Source of the DNA: Paenibacillus sp. GM2
Lineage (GTDB): Bacteria; Bacillota; Bacilli; Paenibacillales; Paenibacillaceae
Assembly: GCF_900069005.2 (NCBI RefSeq)
Contig: NZ_LN831272.1
Coordinates: forward strand, 104,226-166,434
Direction of reading: 5' to 3'
DNA length: 62,209 nucleotides
The position numbers and the translations under genes are program-made. This document shows, one piece after another, positions 25,175-34,051 of the stretch; the first letter of the stretch is position 1, and each line of letters begins with the position of its first letter. The notes below the pieces were generated by a model, which saw nothing but the letters and a program-made list of their open reading frames with translations, did no database searches and had not been told where the DNA came from.

Positions 25175-26983
25175 TTATTTGGTTAAATTAAGAAACATTT
25201 GCGCATCCGCAACAGCAAGGGCCATCGCCTCGCGCCAAAAGTCAGGTTTCGTTAAATCTGCATTCAAATGTTTGGAGGCCAATTCTTCTACGGTCATCCG
25301 GCCTGTGTCACGAAGAATCGCATCATATTTCTCTGCAAAGCCCTCTCCTTCTTTCAGCGCGCGAGCATAAATCCCGGTGCTGAACATGTAGCCGAAGGTG
25401 TAAGGGAAGTTGTAGAACGGTACATCCGTAATGTAAAAATGCAGCTTGGATGTCCAGAAGAGCGGATGATATTTGCCAAGCACTCCATGAAAAGCTTCAC
25501 GCTGTGCTTCCTCCATCAGAGCAGATAGTTCAGAAGCATCGAGCATACCAGACTTCCGCTTCTCATAGAAGCGGGTCTCAAACAGGAATCTGGCATGAAT
25601 GTTCATGAAGAAGGACACGCTGTTTTGCACCTTCTCAGCGAGTAGGGCCAGCTTCTCTTCTTTGCTTTCCGCATTTTTCAGAAGCGCATCCGCCAAAATC
25701 ATCTCAGCAAAGGTTGATGCCGTCTCGGCTACATTCATAGCGTAATCCTGATTGAATTGCGGCAGCTCTTCCATCAGATATTGATGGTACGCATGTCCCA
25801 GCTCATGAGCCAGAGTAGATACATTCGAGTAGTTACCGCCGAAGGTCATAAATATTCGCGTCTGTTTGCTAACTGGAAGTGAAGTACAGAAGCCCCCCGG
25901 ACGCTTCCCTGGGCGATCTTCAGCTTCAATCCAGCTGCGATTAAATGCCTCCGCCGCAAAATCAGCCATCTTCGGACTGAATTTGCCAAATTGCTTCACA
26001 ATATCTTCCGCCGCCGCTTGGTAGCTTATTTTTGTCTCTGACTTGGCAAGCGGTGCATCCACATCGCTCCAGCTAAGCTGCTCCACTCCAAGCATTTTAG
26101 CCTTACGTTCCAAATACGAGACAAAAATCGGTTTGTTCTCTTCGATCACCTGCCACATCATATCCAATGTCTCATTAGACATACGATTGATTTGCAGCGG
26201 CTCCTTCAACGCATCTTCCCAGCCGCGCTTCTCATACAGCTTCAGACGAAATCCGGCCAATCTGTTCAATGTGTCTGCACTATAATCAGCCACATCCCCC
26301 CAAGCCTTCTCCCATTCCACGAATGTTCTCTCACGAACCGAGCGATCGGAATCGCTTAGCTTATTCGCCGCCTGCCCAACGGAGAGCGTAGACTTCTTCC
26401 CTTCGTCATCCGTAAAATCAACACCAACCTTGGATACAATTGTATCGTAATGCTGGCCCCAGCCATGATACCCATCTACAGCCAAATCTGCAGCCAGACT
26501 TTCCAATTCCGGGGAAAGCTTCTCACGAGCGGAATCCCGCTTTTCATTCATAATAAAGGCGATTGGAGCGATCTCATCCCGAGCGATCCATTCCAGCCAA
26601 ACCTGATCCTCTGTATCACGCAGCAAACTTTCGAACAAAGTCAGCACATTTTGCATTGCTGCTTTTAGAGAGGTCACTTTGCCCGTTAGCTGAACCGCCT
26701 TCTTATCGTGCTGATCCTGAGCCGTCAGACATTCGACAAAGGAACTGGCCTCGAGCACTCTGGCCTGCGCACTTTGCAGCCCCTCAATCGTCTGATCCAA
26801 AGCACGCGTCTCCTCTACATTTCTTGGTGCAGATGCTTGCTTCAATGCTGAATAAAGTTCAGTAAGACTGCGGCTCAATTCATCCAGGAATTTCGCAAAT
26901 TCCGCTGAGGCAGATCCTCCAGGAAAGATGGAGTCCAGATTCCAAGTTTCTACAAGCTGATCATTTACAGATACCTGTTTCAT
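25175..26983 (-). CDS. pepF: Oligoendopeptidase F (M3 family metallopeptidase)
   Basis: A 602-residue cytoplasmic zinc oligopeptidase. The zinc motif HELGH lies at residues 393-397 (LAHELGHAYHQYLM), with the third ligand Glu expected in ETASTFAEMILAD about 25 residues later, the standard M3B arrangement. Length and the N-terminal WNLDSIFPGGS pattern match PepF. It cleaves short peptides of roughly 7-17 residues and recycles peptides in the cytoplasm. The ATG follows AAAGGA. Monocistronic with its own terminator; no functional link to the heme operon downstream is evident. Confidence 0.93.
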   Translation of the reverse strand: MKQVSVNDQLVETWNLDSIFPGGSASAEFAKFLDELSRSLTELYSALKQASAPRNVEETRALDQTIEGLQSAQARVLEASSFVECLTAQDQHDKKAVQLTGKVTSLKAAMQNVLTLFESLLRDTEDQVWLEWIARDEIAPIAFIMNEKRDSAREKLSPELESLAADLAVDGYHGWGQHYDTIVSKVGVDFTDDEGKKSTLSVGQAANKLSDSDRSVRERTFVEWEKAWGDVADYSADTLNRLAGFRLKLYEKRGWEDALKEPLQINRMSNETLDMMWQVIEENKPIFVSYLERKAKMLGVEQLSWSDVDAPLAKSETKISYQAAAEDIVKQFGKFSPKMADFAAEAFNRSWIEAEDRPGKRPGGFCTSLPVSKQTRIFMTFGGNYSNVSTLAHELGHAYHQYLMEELPQFNQDYAMNVAETASTFAEMILADALLKNAESKEEKLALLAEKVQNSVSFFMNIHARFLFETRFYEKRKSGMLDASELSALMEEAQREAFHGVLGKYHPLFWTSKLHFYITDVPFYNFPYTFGYMFSTGIYARALKEGEGFAEKYDAILRDTGRMTVEELASKHLNADLTKPDFWREAMALAVADAQMFLNLTK

Positions 26984-27104
26984 CGATATATCATCCTTTC
27001 TTCTTCAACCTGTGTTGCAGGAATTGTGGAACTGATCCGAGTAAAAGTGTATAACTATAGGTATACGCTTATTCTAACATTCAAGACAGGAGGCATGTTC
27101 CACT

Positions 27105-27278
27105 ATGAAACCATTGCAAATCTCGCCGGAGACGGCCGTGAAGCTGGCCGCGGAACTGAAAGTTCCCATCGAGCACCTGATGCATATGCCACAGCATATT
27201 CTGCTGCAGAAGCTCGCTGAATTAGCCAGCAAAAACAACGGGAGCAACCCTTCTGATGTTAAGGATGAACCAAAATGA
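27105..27278 (+). CDS. yycC: YycC-like small protein
   Basis: A 57-residue soluble protein. The first 40 residues (MKPLQISPETAVKLAAELKV then PIEHLMHMPQHILLQKLAEL) match what I recall of B. subtilis YycC almost residue for residue; the Asn/Asp/Lys-rich tail is an extension. The start ATG lies 11 bases after AGGAGG. The stop overlaps the next start (ATGA), so it is translationally coupled to a small Cys-rich protein. Function of YycC is unknown; the helical sequence could be a small DNA- or protein-binding module, which is speculation. Confidence 0.82.
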   Translation: MKPLQISPETAVKLAAELKVPIEHLMHMPQHILLQKLAELASKNNGSNPSDVKDEPK

Positions 27279-27514
27279 TTCCTTTTAATAAAGCCCTGCC
27301 TTATGACATCATTATGGGCGATGTTTATCTCCCGCAATGCCCTTTCTGCCATAGTGACAACGTTCTGCTTGCAAAATTTAAGCCGGACGACATCGTCCGC
27401 GTGAGGGAAGGCAAGAAGAAACTCCTGGTCTTCCCTTGCTGCGGCAATAAAATTACGGTGTTGGACAGCGACAACGATTACTTATTAACCGATACTATCG
27501 TACGCAAGGATTAA
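27275..27514 (+). CDS. Small CxxC...CC protein coupled to yycC
   Basis: A 79-residue soluble protein with a CPFC pair (residues 22-25) and a CC pair about 30 residues later (VFPCCGNKITVLD), an arrangement that could bind zinc or an iron-sulfur cluster. The rest is polar with a Val/Asp-rich C-terminus. It starts within the yycC stop (ATGA overlap), so the two proteins are made together. No family recognised; function unknown. The metal-binding idea rests only on the four Cys residues. Confidence 0.65.
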   Translation: MIPFNKALPYDIIMGDVYLPQCPFCHSDNVLLAKFKPDDIVRVREGKKKLLVFPCCGNKITVLDSDNDYLLTDTIVRKD

Positions 27515-27539
27515 ATAACCAACGGTTAATTAATATGCA

Positions 27540-27602
27540 AAAAAATAGGGGCTATTCTTATTCGGATTTGAGTGATCCAGGATCGAATCAGCCCCTATTT
27601 TC
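27540..27602. terminator. Bidirectional terminator between the yycC operon and the DUF2225 gene
   Basis: Perfect 12-pair arms AAAATAGGGGCT/AGCCCCTATTTT around a long partly paired loop, with A/T tracts on both outer sides. It sits between two convergent genes. Confidence 0.8.
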
Positions 27603-27604
27603 GG

Positions 27605-28303
27605 TTAATTTTGCATCTCCTCAGGCAATTCATGCCCATCATTCAACATTTCCTCACGCAATACTGCCCACTGTTCCCTTGAAGCCCGAATCATAGAGGC
27701 ATCCATAATCTTCTTGTCATTAATCACTCTCGAGAACCACTTCACAGCATCATTATAATTGCCCGTGCGGCGATTCAATTCTCCGATCAGATACATCAGT
27801 CTGGCGTCATTGCCAAGATTGCTTTCCGTCTCAAATACACGTATGTAGGATTCCAATGAGTACTGTAAAAAACGCCGCTCCTGCTCACGATCTTCTCTAT
27901 ATCGATACAGCCATGCTATATGGTGCAGAAGACTTGCAATGATCCTCTCCTTCTCATTAATCGTCTGGGCGCATAGCAATCCAAGCTTGTATGTCTCAAG
28001 CGCCGTGCTCCAGTCCCGCTTGCCTCCATAATCCCGCTTAATGTAGCGCGTCTCGATTTCCTCATGATAACGGGCAGTCTGTCGTTCATTGAGACGTTCG
28101 GTTGAGTTTTCCGTAGAAGCAAATCCACAGAACGGGCACACCCGAACCACGTAATAATCCGGATTCTCATTGCGGTAATAGCCGCAAAAATCGGTATCCG
28201 TTTTTATCGCTCTTTTGAAGCTGGGGCGGACACGAGATGTCGTGAATTCATTCTCGCAATAGTTGCATGTCACTTTAATCGTAAAGAGAGGTTCTAGTTC
28301 CAA
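27605..28303 (-). CDS. DUF2225 family protein
   Basis: A 232-residue cytoplasmic protein. The N-terminus MELEPLFTIKVTCNYCENEF with TSRVRPSF and a second pair VCPFCGFAS form the four-Cys zinc-ribbon-like head of DUF2225. The rest is helical and repeats a tetratricopeptide-like pattern around DARLMYLIGELNRRTGNYND. I start it at TTG with AAAGGAAG upstream; a GTG nine codons earlier reads across that site. DUF2225 proteins are common in spore formers and have no established function. The gene is single, with a terminator shared with the convergent yycC operon. Confidence 0.82.
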   Translation of the reverse strand: MELEPLFTIKVTCNYCENEFTTSRVRPSFKRAIKTDTDFCGYYRNENPDYYVVRVCPFCGFASTENSTERLNERQTARYHEEIETRYIKRDYGGKRDWSTALETYKLGLLCAQTINEKERIIASLLHHIAWLYRYREDREQERRFLQYSLESYIRVFETESNLGNDARLMYLIGELNRRTGNYNDAVKWFSRVINDKKIMDASMIRASREQWAVLREEMLNDGHELPEEMQN

Positions 28304-28392
28304 GCTGCATACTTCCTTTCCATCTCTCACTAAAAGTAGTTGTTTACAAAGTCCCCCTTTGAAAGAAAAACTGATCGGGGTTACTCCACAAT

Positions 28393-28785
28393 TTAATCAT
28401 TCATGCTGCTTTGTGTATTCACAAAATGATGCGCGGGGCCTGACAGACGCTGGATAACGATGGCTCGCAGCGGTTCATCCACCCCGACCTCCTCAAGCGC
28501 CGCACTCATGCATGCCAACCAGGCTTCAGCCCTCTCTGATGTAACAGGAAAGGCCATGTGGCGTGCCCGCATCATCGGATGACCATGCATATCGGAATAA
28601 AGAGATGGCCCCCCGAAGAACTGAGTCAGGAACATATACTGCTTCTCCATGACCGGGTTAATATCTGCAGGGAATAGCGGACCGATAAGCGGATCAACTA
28701 CAACGCGCGGATAAAAAGCCTCGACTATACGTCTGATCGTCTCTGCCCCGCCAAGATTCTCGTAAATACTCAGATTGGGGTTCAC
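28393..28785 (-). CDS. Group II truncated hemoglobin (YjbI-like)
   Basis: A 130-residue 2-over-2 globin. The family pattern is clear: YENLGGAETIRRIVEAFYPR, FPADINPVMEKQYMFLTQFFGG, YSDMHGHPMMRARH with proximal His76, then FPVTSERAEAWLACM and a C-terminal HHFVN. It should bind heme and O2 or NO and act in oxygen or reactive nitrogen chemistry in the cytoplasm. The start is GTG. B. subtilis YjbI is the closest homologue I recall. In that organism it sits beside a thioredoxin-like partner (YjbH); no such gene is next to it here. Confidence 0.9.
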   Translation of the reverse strand: MNPNLSIYENLGGAETIRRIVEAFYPRVVVDPLIGPLFPADINPVMEKQYMFLTQFFGGPSLYSDMHGHPMMRARHMAFPVTSERAEAWLACMSAALEEVGVDEPLRAIVIQRLSGPAHHFVNTQSSMND

Positions 28786-28863
28786 CCTGCATTCATCTCC
28801 TATCTTCTTCTGTAGAGGTAACTCAATCGCACAAATAAAGGTTGTACTTAGATAAATTATACC

Positions 28864-28893
28864 AAAAAAAAATAAAAGCTCCTATCGGAGCTT
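28864..28893 (-). terminator. Terminator of the 31-residue membrane protein gene
   Basis: AAGCTCC/GGAGCTT stem followed by TTTTATTTTTTTTT on the minus strand, 25 bases after the small gene's stop. Its presence supports the small gene as a real transcription unit. Confidence 0.75.
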
Positions 28894-28917
28894 ATTACAA
28901 GTAGTAAATTTAGTTCG

Positions 28918-29013
28918 TTAGTAGCTACGCCAGTCCTCTTCACCAGGGTGGACAAGAGAGGCACGAATAACGTATACAAAGGCGCATACGAGAATACCGG
29001 CAACAAAACTCAT
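28918..29013 (-). CDS. 31-residue membrane miniprotein
   Basis: An ATG behind GGGGTG opens a 31-codon frame: a hydrophobic helix (SFVAGILVCAFVYVIRASL) followed by a polar tail HPGEEDWRSY. Too short for usual gene calling, but it has a ribosome binding site at eight bases, an ordinary stop and its own strong terminator. It should insert in the cytoplasmic membrane with a short charged end. I recognise no family; a stress- or sporulation-related miniprotein is possible but unproven. Confidence 0.6.
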   Translation of the reverse strand: MSFVAGILVCAFVYVIRASLVHPGEEDWRSY

Positions 29014-29111
29014 ATTCAACACCCCATCCAGAAATTAATTTATAGTTCTATTTTACCATATGAAAGCGAAAAAAACAGCACCTTATGTAATCGCTTTCTT
29101 GTTTTTTTGGT

Positions 29112-29139
29112 GATGTTTGTCCCTCCGGATTCATACACT
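29112..29139 (+). promoter_or_regulatory. Candidate sigma-E promoter of ylbJ
   Basis: A CATACACT element matches the sigma-E -10 consensus; GATGTTT 13 bases upstream is a partial -35 match. ylbJ is known as a mother-cell sigma-E gene in B. subtilis. By-eye call with a weak -35. Confidence 0.4.
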
Positions 29140-29168
29140 GGACTATGACTCATGTGGAGGCGTTATCC

Positions 29169-30416
29169 ATGAACAAAAGCTGGACAAGAGCGATTATTCC
29201 TCTATTAGCACTTATTCTCATCGTGTTGATGCTGATCTATCCTTCGGCCTCCTGGGAGGCAGGTGTACGCGGATTAGCTATTTGGTGGGACGTGCTGTTC
29301 CCGTCCCTGTTCCCCTTTTTTGTAATTTCCGAGCTGATGCTCGGTTTTGGCATTGTCCATTTTATAGGTAAACTGCTGGACCCTTTGATGCAGCCCTTAT
29401 TTCGCATCCCTGGAACCGGCGGCTTTGTCGCCGCCATGAGCTTCGCCTCCGGTTATCCTGTCAGCGCCAAGCTCACCACCAAGCTGCGTAGACAGCTGCT
29501 GATCGGACGCGAAGAGGGGGAGCGGCTGGTCGCCTTCACTACGACCTCGGATCCGATCTTTCTGATCGGAGCTGTATCCGTCGGCTTCTTCGGCAATCCG
29601 AAGCTGGCCGGCGCTCTCGCCCTCGTTCATTACGGCAGCGCCATCCTTGTTGGCTTGATCATGAGATTCTACGGCACGAAGCAAAGTACCGATAAATCAG
29701 CGGCTTCCGCGAACAAGAAGTCAAGCGAAGCACGCTTTAGTATTCGGCTTGCTCTAAGGGCCATGCATGAAGCCCGACTTGTAGACGGACGAAGCCTGGG
29801 AGAACTGCTGCGCCAAGCGGTCACTTCGTCCCTTCAGCTCATGGTCGTCGTGGGCGGACTGGTCGTCTTTTTCTCCGTCATCCTCGAGGTGCTGACCGCC
29901 GCAAACGTAATGGGCTTCTTCTATAGCATGGTACATGGGCTGCTAGCTATCCTGCACCTGCCCCCTGAGTTGGCCCAAGCCTTTGTAGGCGGAACGTTCG
30001 AGGTCACGCTTGGGGCTAAAGCAGCTGCAGCCCCCGCCGATGTCCCATTTATGTTCAAGGCAGCTGCGGCCGCCTTCATTTTATCCTGGGGAGGTCTGTC
30101 GGTCCACGCACAGGTAGCCAGCATCTTGAATGATGCGGATCTGCGTTACCTTCCGTTCTTCTTCGCCAGGCTGATTCATGCTTTTCTGGCCGCAGCTCTT
30201 ATGCTTCTGGCCTGGAAGCCATTAATGGGTGCAAGCCCCTCCTTCAAGCCGCTGGAGCAGCCTGAACAGCTGCTGCAACGATGGAACGAAGTGCCGAGCC
30301 TGTTTATCGTCTTCGTAAAAATTGTAGTAATACTGCTTATTTTATCTCTTTTGGCGCGAATCATTCAGCAGCTGCTGTCATCCCTGCCTTGGCAGAAAGA
30401 AAAGCGAAAAAAATGA
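29169..30416 (+). CDS. ylbJ: Sporulation integral membrane protein YlbJ
   Basis: A 415-residue membrane protein with about eight to ten helices and two nucleoside-recognition (Gate) segments. Typical YlbJ stretches are LFPSLFPFFVISELMLGFG, FASGYPVSAKLTTKLR, TSDPIFLIGAVSVGFFG and a mirrored second half ending with FILSWGGLSVHAQVAS. YlbJ is needed for spore cortex formation in the mother cell; the transported compound is unknown. I start it at ATG behind GGAGG rather than at a GTG/ATG eight codons earlier. NAD kinase and a processing protease follow on the same strand but need not be coregulated. Confidence 0.88.
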   Translation: MNKSWTRAIIPLLALILIVLMLIYPSASWEAGVRGLAIWWDVLFPSLFPFFVISELMLGFGIVHFIGKLLDPLMQPLFRIPGTGGFVAAMSFASGYPVSAKLTTKLRRQLLIGREEGERLVAFTTTSDPIFLIGAVSVGFFGNPKLAGALALVHYGSAILVGLIMRFYGTKQSTDKSAASANKKSSEARFSIRLALRAMHEARLVDGRSLGELLRQAVTSSLQLMVVVGGLVVFFSVILEVLTAANVMGFFYSMVHGLLAILHLPPELAQAFVGGTFEVTLGAKAAAAPADVPFMFKAAAAAFILSWGGLSVHAQVASILNDADLRYLPFFFARLIHAFLAAALMLLAWKPLMGASPSFKPLEQPEQLLQRWNEVPSLFIVFVKIVVILLILSLLARIIQQLLSSLPWQKEKRKK

Positions 30417-30491
30417 AACGTTGTGTTATTTTTCATAATTGATTATGATCTTTACAGGTATTATAAAAGATTTGCAAAGGAGCCTTTCACC

Positions 30492-31298
30492 TTGAGATAT
30501 TACGTTCTGGACCGCGGAGATCAACTATCCAGAGATCTTAGCAAGTCCTTTCACAAGCTGGCGGGGGAGCATGGATTGATACTGGATGCCGAATCCCCTG
30601 ATATTGTTGTGTCTATTGGCGGGGACGGCACGATGCTCCATGCATTCCACTCCTTCATTAACCGCGTATCTTCCATCGCTTTTGTTGGAATACATACTGG
30701 CCATCTCGGCTTCTATGCCGACTGGAAAGCGGATGAAATCCCCGAACTCATCCTACTTATGAGCGGACAGAAAGACCGCCGGCAGTTGAATCCCAGAATC
30801 GTCCATTATCCCCTGCTGGAAGTGGAAGTGGTCAAGAAATCCGGTACCTCCTCGTTCATCTGCCTCAATGAATTTACTCTCAAAAGCGTGGATGGCGGTA
30901 CGATCGTAGCCCAGGTTGACATTAACGACCAGATGTTCGAAATGTTCAGAGGGGACGGCATTTGCGTATCCACCCCTTCAGGAAGTACGGCTTACAATAA
31001 GAGCCTTGGGGGCGCCATGGTTCATCCTTCCATAGAAGCTATGCAGATTTCTGAGATTGCTTCGATCAACAACCGTGTATTCCGTACGATGGGCTCAGCG
31101 CTGGTGCTGCCTAAGCATCACCATTGTGATATATATTCACGCAAAGAACAAAATTTAATGCTTACCATTGATCATATCAATACGCCTGTGGAAGACCTTA
31201 TTTCGGTTCGCTGTCAGGTTGCCAAGCAGAAGATCAGTTTTGTACGCTATCGTCCTTTTCCATTCTGGAATCGGGTACGCAATGCCTTTTTAGGTTAA
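30492..31298 (+). CDS. nadK: NAD kinase
   Basis: A 268-residue cytoplasmic enzyme that phosphorylates NAD to NADP using ATP or polyphosphate. The catalytic GGDG motif is at residues 43-46 (IVVSIGGDGTMLHAF), the NE motif is in ICLNEFTL, and the glycine-rich STPSGSTAYNKSLGGA loop follows. I start it at TTG behind AAAGGAG, giving MRYYVLDRGD; a longer frame adds 23 residues without a site. This is the short-form NadK typical of Firmicutes. A processing protease gene starts 26 bases downstream. Confidence 0.92.
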   Translation: MRYYVLDRGDQLSRDLSKSFHKLAGEHGLILDAESPDIVVSIGGDGTMLHAFHSFINRVSSIAFVGIHTGHLGFYADWKADEIPELILLMSGQKDRRQLNPRIVHYPLLEVEVVKKSGTSSFICLNEFTLKSVDGGTIVAQVDINDQMFEMFRGDGICVSTPSGSTAYNKSLGGAMVHPSIEAMQISEIASINNRVFRTMGSALVLPKHHHCDIYSRKEQNLMLTIDHINTPVEDLISVRCQVAKQKISFVRYRPFPFWNRVRNAFLG

Positions 31299-31324
31299 TC
31301 TTATTTTGCAAAGGATGGACAATA

Positions 31325-32767
31325 ATGAAGTTGAACAAGTTAGGTAGGAGATTGCTCGTTCCGCTGCTGGTCCTGATGCTCACCCTCCCGCAGGCGGCCA
31401 GCGCCGCTGCCGAAAGCACGGAACAGACCAAGGATTCAGAGCTTGAGATTCTGCAAGAGGTACTCGATTATCTAGATGCTTACAATATCGAGGGGACACA
31501 AAGGCAGGAATTTATCGATAATGCAATACGCGGAATGATCTATACCCTTGATGATCCATACAGTGATTATCTAACTCCTGACGATATGGAGCAATTTGCC
31601 GGCAGCATCAACCAGGAATATATCGGCATCGGCATCACGCTTAGGTATGCTAAGGACAAGTTGTACATTACAGGTGTGCTGGACGGTTCTCCAGCCAAGA
31701 ATACAGGTCTTAAACAAGGGGATATCATCACCAAAATTAACGGCGTTCCCGTTGCCGACATGGAGGATATCGACCTGAGCGGACAAGCAGGTACCGTCAT
31801 CCGCATTACGATCAAGCGTGGATCTGACAGCCTTACTTTTCCCGTCAAGCGTACTGAATTTTCACTCACATCGGTAACAGGGAAGCTCATTCCGTCCAGC
31901 AAGATCGGCTATATTTCCATCGCTTCATTCTCGGAAAATGCGGATGAGGAGTTCGCCAAAGTATTAACTTCATTGCGCAATCAAGGCATGAAATCGATGG
32001 TGCTCGACCTGCGTGATAATCTGGGCGGCTATGTGGAATCCGCGCAAAATATCGCCAGCCAATTCATGAAGAACGGTACACTTATGTATACAGCCGATCA
32101 GAGCGGCAAGCTGGAGAAGGTAAATATCACGGACGGCAAAGACATTGGAATGCCGGTCACCATTCTGACGAATGAATGGACGGCCAGCGCCTCTGAGATT
32201 CTTACGGGCGCGCTGCATGATAATGGAATCGCCAAGGTCGTAGGTGCCCAAACCTATGGAAAAGCCCGGATCCAGAACGTCTTCCAATTATCCAATGGCG
32301 GTTACCTTAAGATGACCATTGAGCGTTACTTAACGCCAAATAAAGAAGACTTCAATTATATCGGCCTGAAGCCTGACATCGAGATTACAGGCCATCCTGT
32401 TGCTCAGCTCGTCACTGGACTGTATAAAGCTGGCCTGAAGCACATGGAGCTAAGCGGCAGCGCCTATTCATTGAAGGTGAATGGCGTTGAACTAAGCGGT
32501 TATATCGACACCGTTCAGAGCGGCAGCAAAGTCTACATACCGTCCAAAGTGCTCGCGGCGCTCGTCCAGGGCAACACGACTTGGAACAAAACGGCTCAGA
32601 AGCTGGTTGTCACCGAGCTAAGCGGCAAGAAGACAGGATTTACCCTAGCCTCCAAAAGTATCAAAATTATCGACGATGAATCCTATGTGGAATTGCATGA
32701 TTTCAAGCAGAAATTCCCTGATTTGAAATGGAGCTTTCAACAAGGCATTATTCATTTATCTTATTAA
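31325..32767 (+). CDS. S41 C-terminal processing protease with copper-amine-oxidase-like tail
   Basis: A 480-residue secreted or membrane-anchored serine protease. A signal peptide ends near ASA (residue 27). A cap region is followed by a PDZ domain (about 95-180, with LKQGDIITKINGVPV) and an S41 domain with the catalytic dyad Ser288 (TASASEIL) and Lys313 (YGKARIQ), 25 residues apart as in CtpA. Residues 382-480 form a copper amine oxidase N-terminal-like repeat (YSLKVNGVELSGYID, VYIPSKVLAALVQG), which in Paenibacillus proteins is common as a substrate or wall-binding module. Likely trims extracytoplasmic proteins, possibly in sporulation signalling like CtpB. Confidence 0.88.
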   Translation: MKLNKLGRRLLVPLLVLMLTLPQAASAAAESTEQTKDSELEILQEVLDYLDAYNIEGTQRQEFIDNAIRGMIYTLDDPYSDYLTPDDMEQFAGSINQEYIGIGITLRYAKDKLYITGVLDGSPAKNTGLKQGDIITKINGVPVADMEDIDLSGQAGTVIRITIKRGSDSLTFPVKRTEFSLTSVTGKLIPSSKIGYISIASFSENADEEFAKVLTSLRNQGMKSMVLDLRDNLGGYVESAQNIASQFMKNGTLMYTADQSGKLEKVNITDGKDIGMPVTILTNEWTASASEILTGALHDNGIAKVVGAQTYGKARIQNVFQLSNGGYLKMTIERYLTPNKEDFNYIGLKPDIEITGHPVAQLVTGLYKAGLKHMELSGSAYSLKVNGVELSGYIDTVQSGSKVYIPSKVLAALVQGNTTWNKTAQKLVVTELSGKKTGFTLASKSIKIIDDESYVELHDFKQKFPDLKWSFQQGIIHLSY

Positions 32768-32780
32768 TAAATAACATAAT

Positions 32781-32813
32781 AAAACGGCTGCCGAGTTACT
32801 CGGCAGCCGTTTT
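32781..32813. terminator. Bidirectional terminator shared by the protease gene and yutD
   Basis: Perfect 15-pair arms AAAACGGCTGCCGAG/CTCGGCAGCCGTTTT around a three-base loop. The yutD stop codon lies in the loop and its last codons in one arm. Confidence 0.9.
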
Positions 32814-33128
32814 CTCTTCTTCTTGGACTGTTTTGTTGGAAGGTTCTTTTGGAGTATCTTTCATCTTCTGCAGAACAAAGTAGGCACATCCAAAATTGCA
32901 GTACTCGTTAATATACTCAGTAATGCTGGAATATGCAGTATCGCGTGTTGCCTTCGGATGATTGTCACGCAGGAAACCCTTCAAACGCAGCTTCTCATAG
33001 CCCCAATCGCCGATAATGTAATCATAACGATCCAACACTTCGCTGTATCTTTGCTTGAATGCTTCCTGATCCCAAGCATTCTTATGATTGTATATCAGTT
33101 CATACGTTCTGCCGCCAATGTGGATCAT
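32796..33128 (-). CDS. yutD: YutD-like protein (DUF1027)
   Basis: A 110-residue cytoplasmic protein of the YutD family. Recognised by MIHIGGRTYELIYNHKNAWD, the RYDYIIGDWGYEKLRLKGF segment and the EYCNFGCAYFVL end; the C-terminal 18 residues are a Glu/Lys/Thr tail. The start has GGAGGG upstream. It follows lipA by 23 bases on the same strand; yutD also lies close to lipA, yunA and yunB in B. subtilis, so the neighbourhood is conserved. The role is unknown. The stop codon is inside the loop of a terminator hairpin, so the tail AAE is encoded by terminator sequence. Confidence 0.85.
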   Translation of the reverse strand: MIHIGGRTYELIYNHKNAWDQEAFKQRYSEVLDRYDYIIGDWGYEKLRLKGFLRDNHPKATRDTAYSSITEYINEYCNFGCAYFVLQKMKDTPKEPSNKTVQEEEKTAAE

Positions 33129-33151
33129 TGGCTTTCCCTCCTTAATCGCCC

Positions 33152-34051
33152 TTAAGACAACGCAGTCGCGCCATCTTTGTGGCTCTTCGCCGATTTAACC
33201 TGCTCATGCGCATGATAAGAACTGCGGACGAGCGGACCTGATTCAACGTGGCTGAAGCCGCGTTTCATGCCTTCTTCCTTCAGATCTGCGAATTGCTCAG
33301 GTGTATAGTATTTCTCAACACGGAGATGCTTCGGTGACGGCTGCAAATATTGGCCAATCGTCAGGATATCGCAATCTATCGCCCGCAAATCATCCATCGC
33401 TTGCAGAATTTCGTCCCATTCCTCGCCTACGCCAAGCATAATACTGGACTTTGTAGGGATGTCAGGCTGCATTTGCTTCGCTCTTTGCAGGAGCTCCAGG
33501 GAGCGACGATATTTTGCCTTAGCGCGAACACGATCGGACATGCGTTCTACCGTCTCGATATTATGATTCAAAATGTCAGGCTTCGCATTCATTACGATAC
33601 GCAGGGAATCCTCATCCCCCATAAAGTCGGGAATCAATACTTCAACAGAGCAAAGAGGCAGGCGCTTGCGAATGGCAGCGACTGTTCCTGCAAAGATCGA
33701 AGCGCCCCCATCCTTCAGATCATCTCTGGCTACGCTTGTAACAACGCAATGGCGCAGATTCATATTTTCAGCAGCTTCAGCAACACGTTCCGGCTCTTGC
33801 AGATCCAGTTCGGTAGGCATTCCCGTATTTACAGCACAGAAGCGGCAAGCGCGTGTACAAATATCGCCCAGAATCATGAAAGTTGCTGTACGATTCGCCC
33901 AGCATTCATATATATTTGGACAACGTGCCTCTTCACAAACAGTATGTAAGGTTTTGGAACGCATCATTGTCTTGATGTCTTGATAGTTATCGCCGGTCGT
34001 CAGTTTAATTCTAATCCAGTCCGGTTTCGGTTCATTTGCGAGCTTCGACAA
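33152..34051 (-). CDS. lipA: Lipoyl synthase
   Basis: A 299-residue radical SAM enzyme that inserts two sulfurs into octanoyl groups on lipoyl domains. The auxiliary cluster motif is Cys39, Cys44, Cys50 ([12 protein letters not shown]), unique to LipA; the radical SAM cluster motif is Cys65, Cys69, Cys72 (CTRACRFC). The C-terminal RSSYHAHEQ Ser-type motif that ligates the auxiliary cluster is also present. The start is TTG behind AAGGAAGG. It supplies lipoate for pyruvate dehydrogenase and related complexes. Cotranscribed with yutD. Confidence 0.96.
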   Translation of the reverse strand: MSKLANEPKPDWIRIKLTTGDNYQDIKTMMRSKTLHTVCEEARCPNIYECWANRTATFMILGDICTRACRFCAVNTGMPTELDLQEPERVAEAAENMNLRHCVVTSVARDDLKDGGASIFAGTVAAIRKRLPLCSVEVLIPDFMGDEDSLRIVMNAKPDILNHNIETVERMSDRVRAKAKYRRSLELLQRAKQMQPDIPTKSSIMLGVGEEWDEILQAMDDLRAIDCDILTIGQYLQPSPKHLRVEKYYTPEQFADLKEEGMKRGFSHVESGPLVRSSYHAHEQVKSAKSHKDGATALS

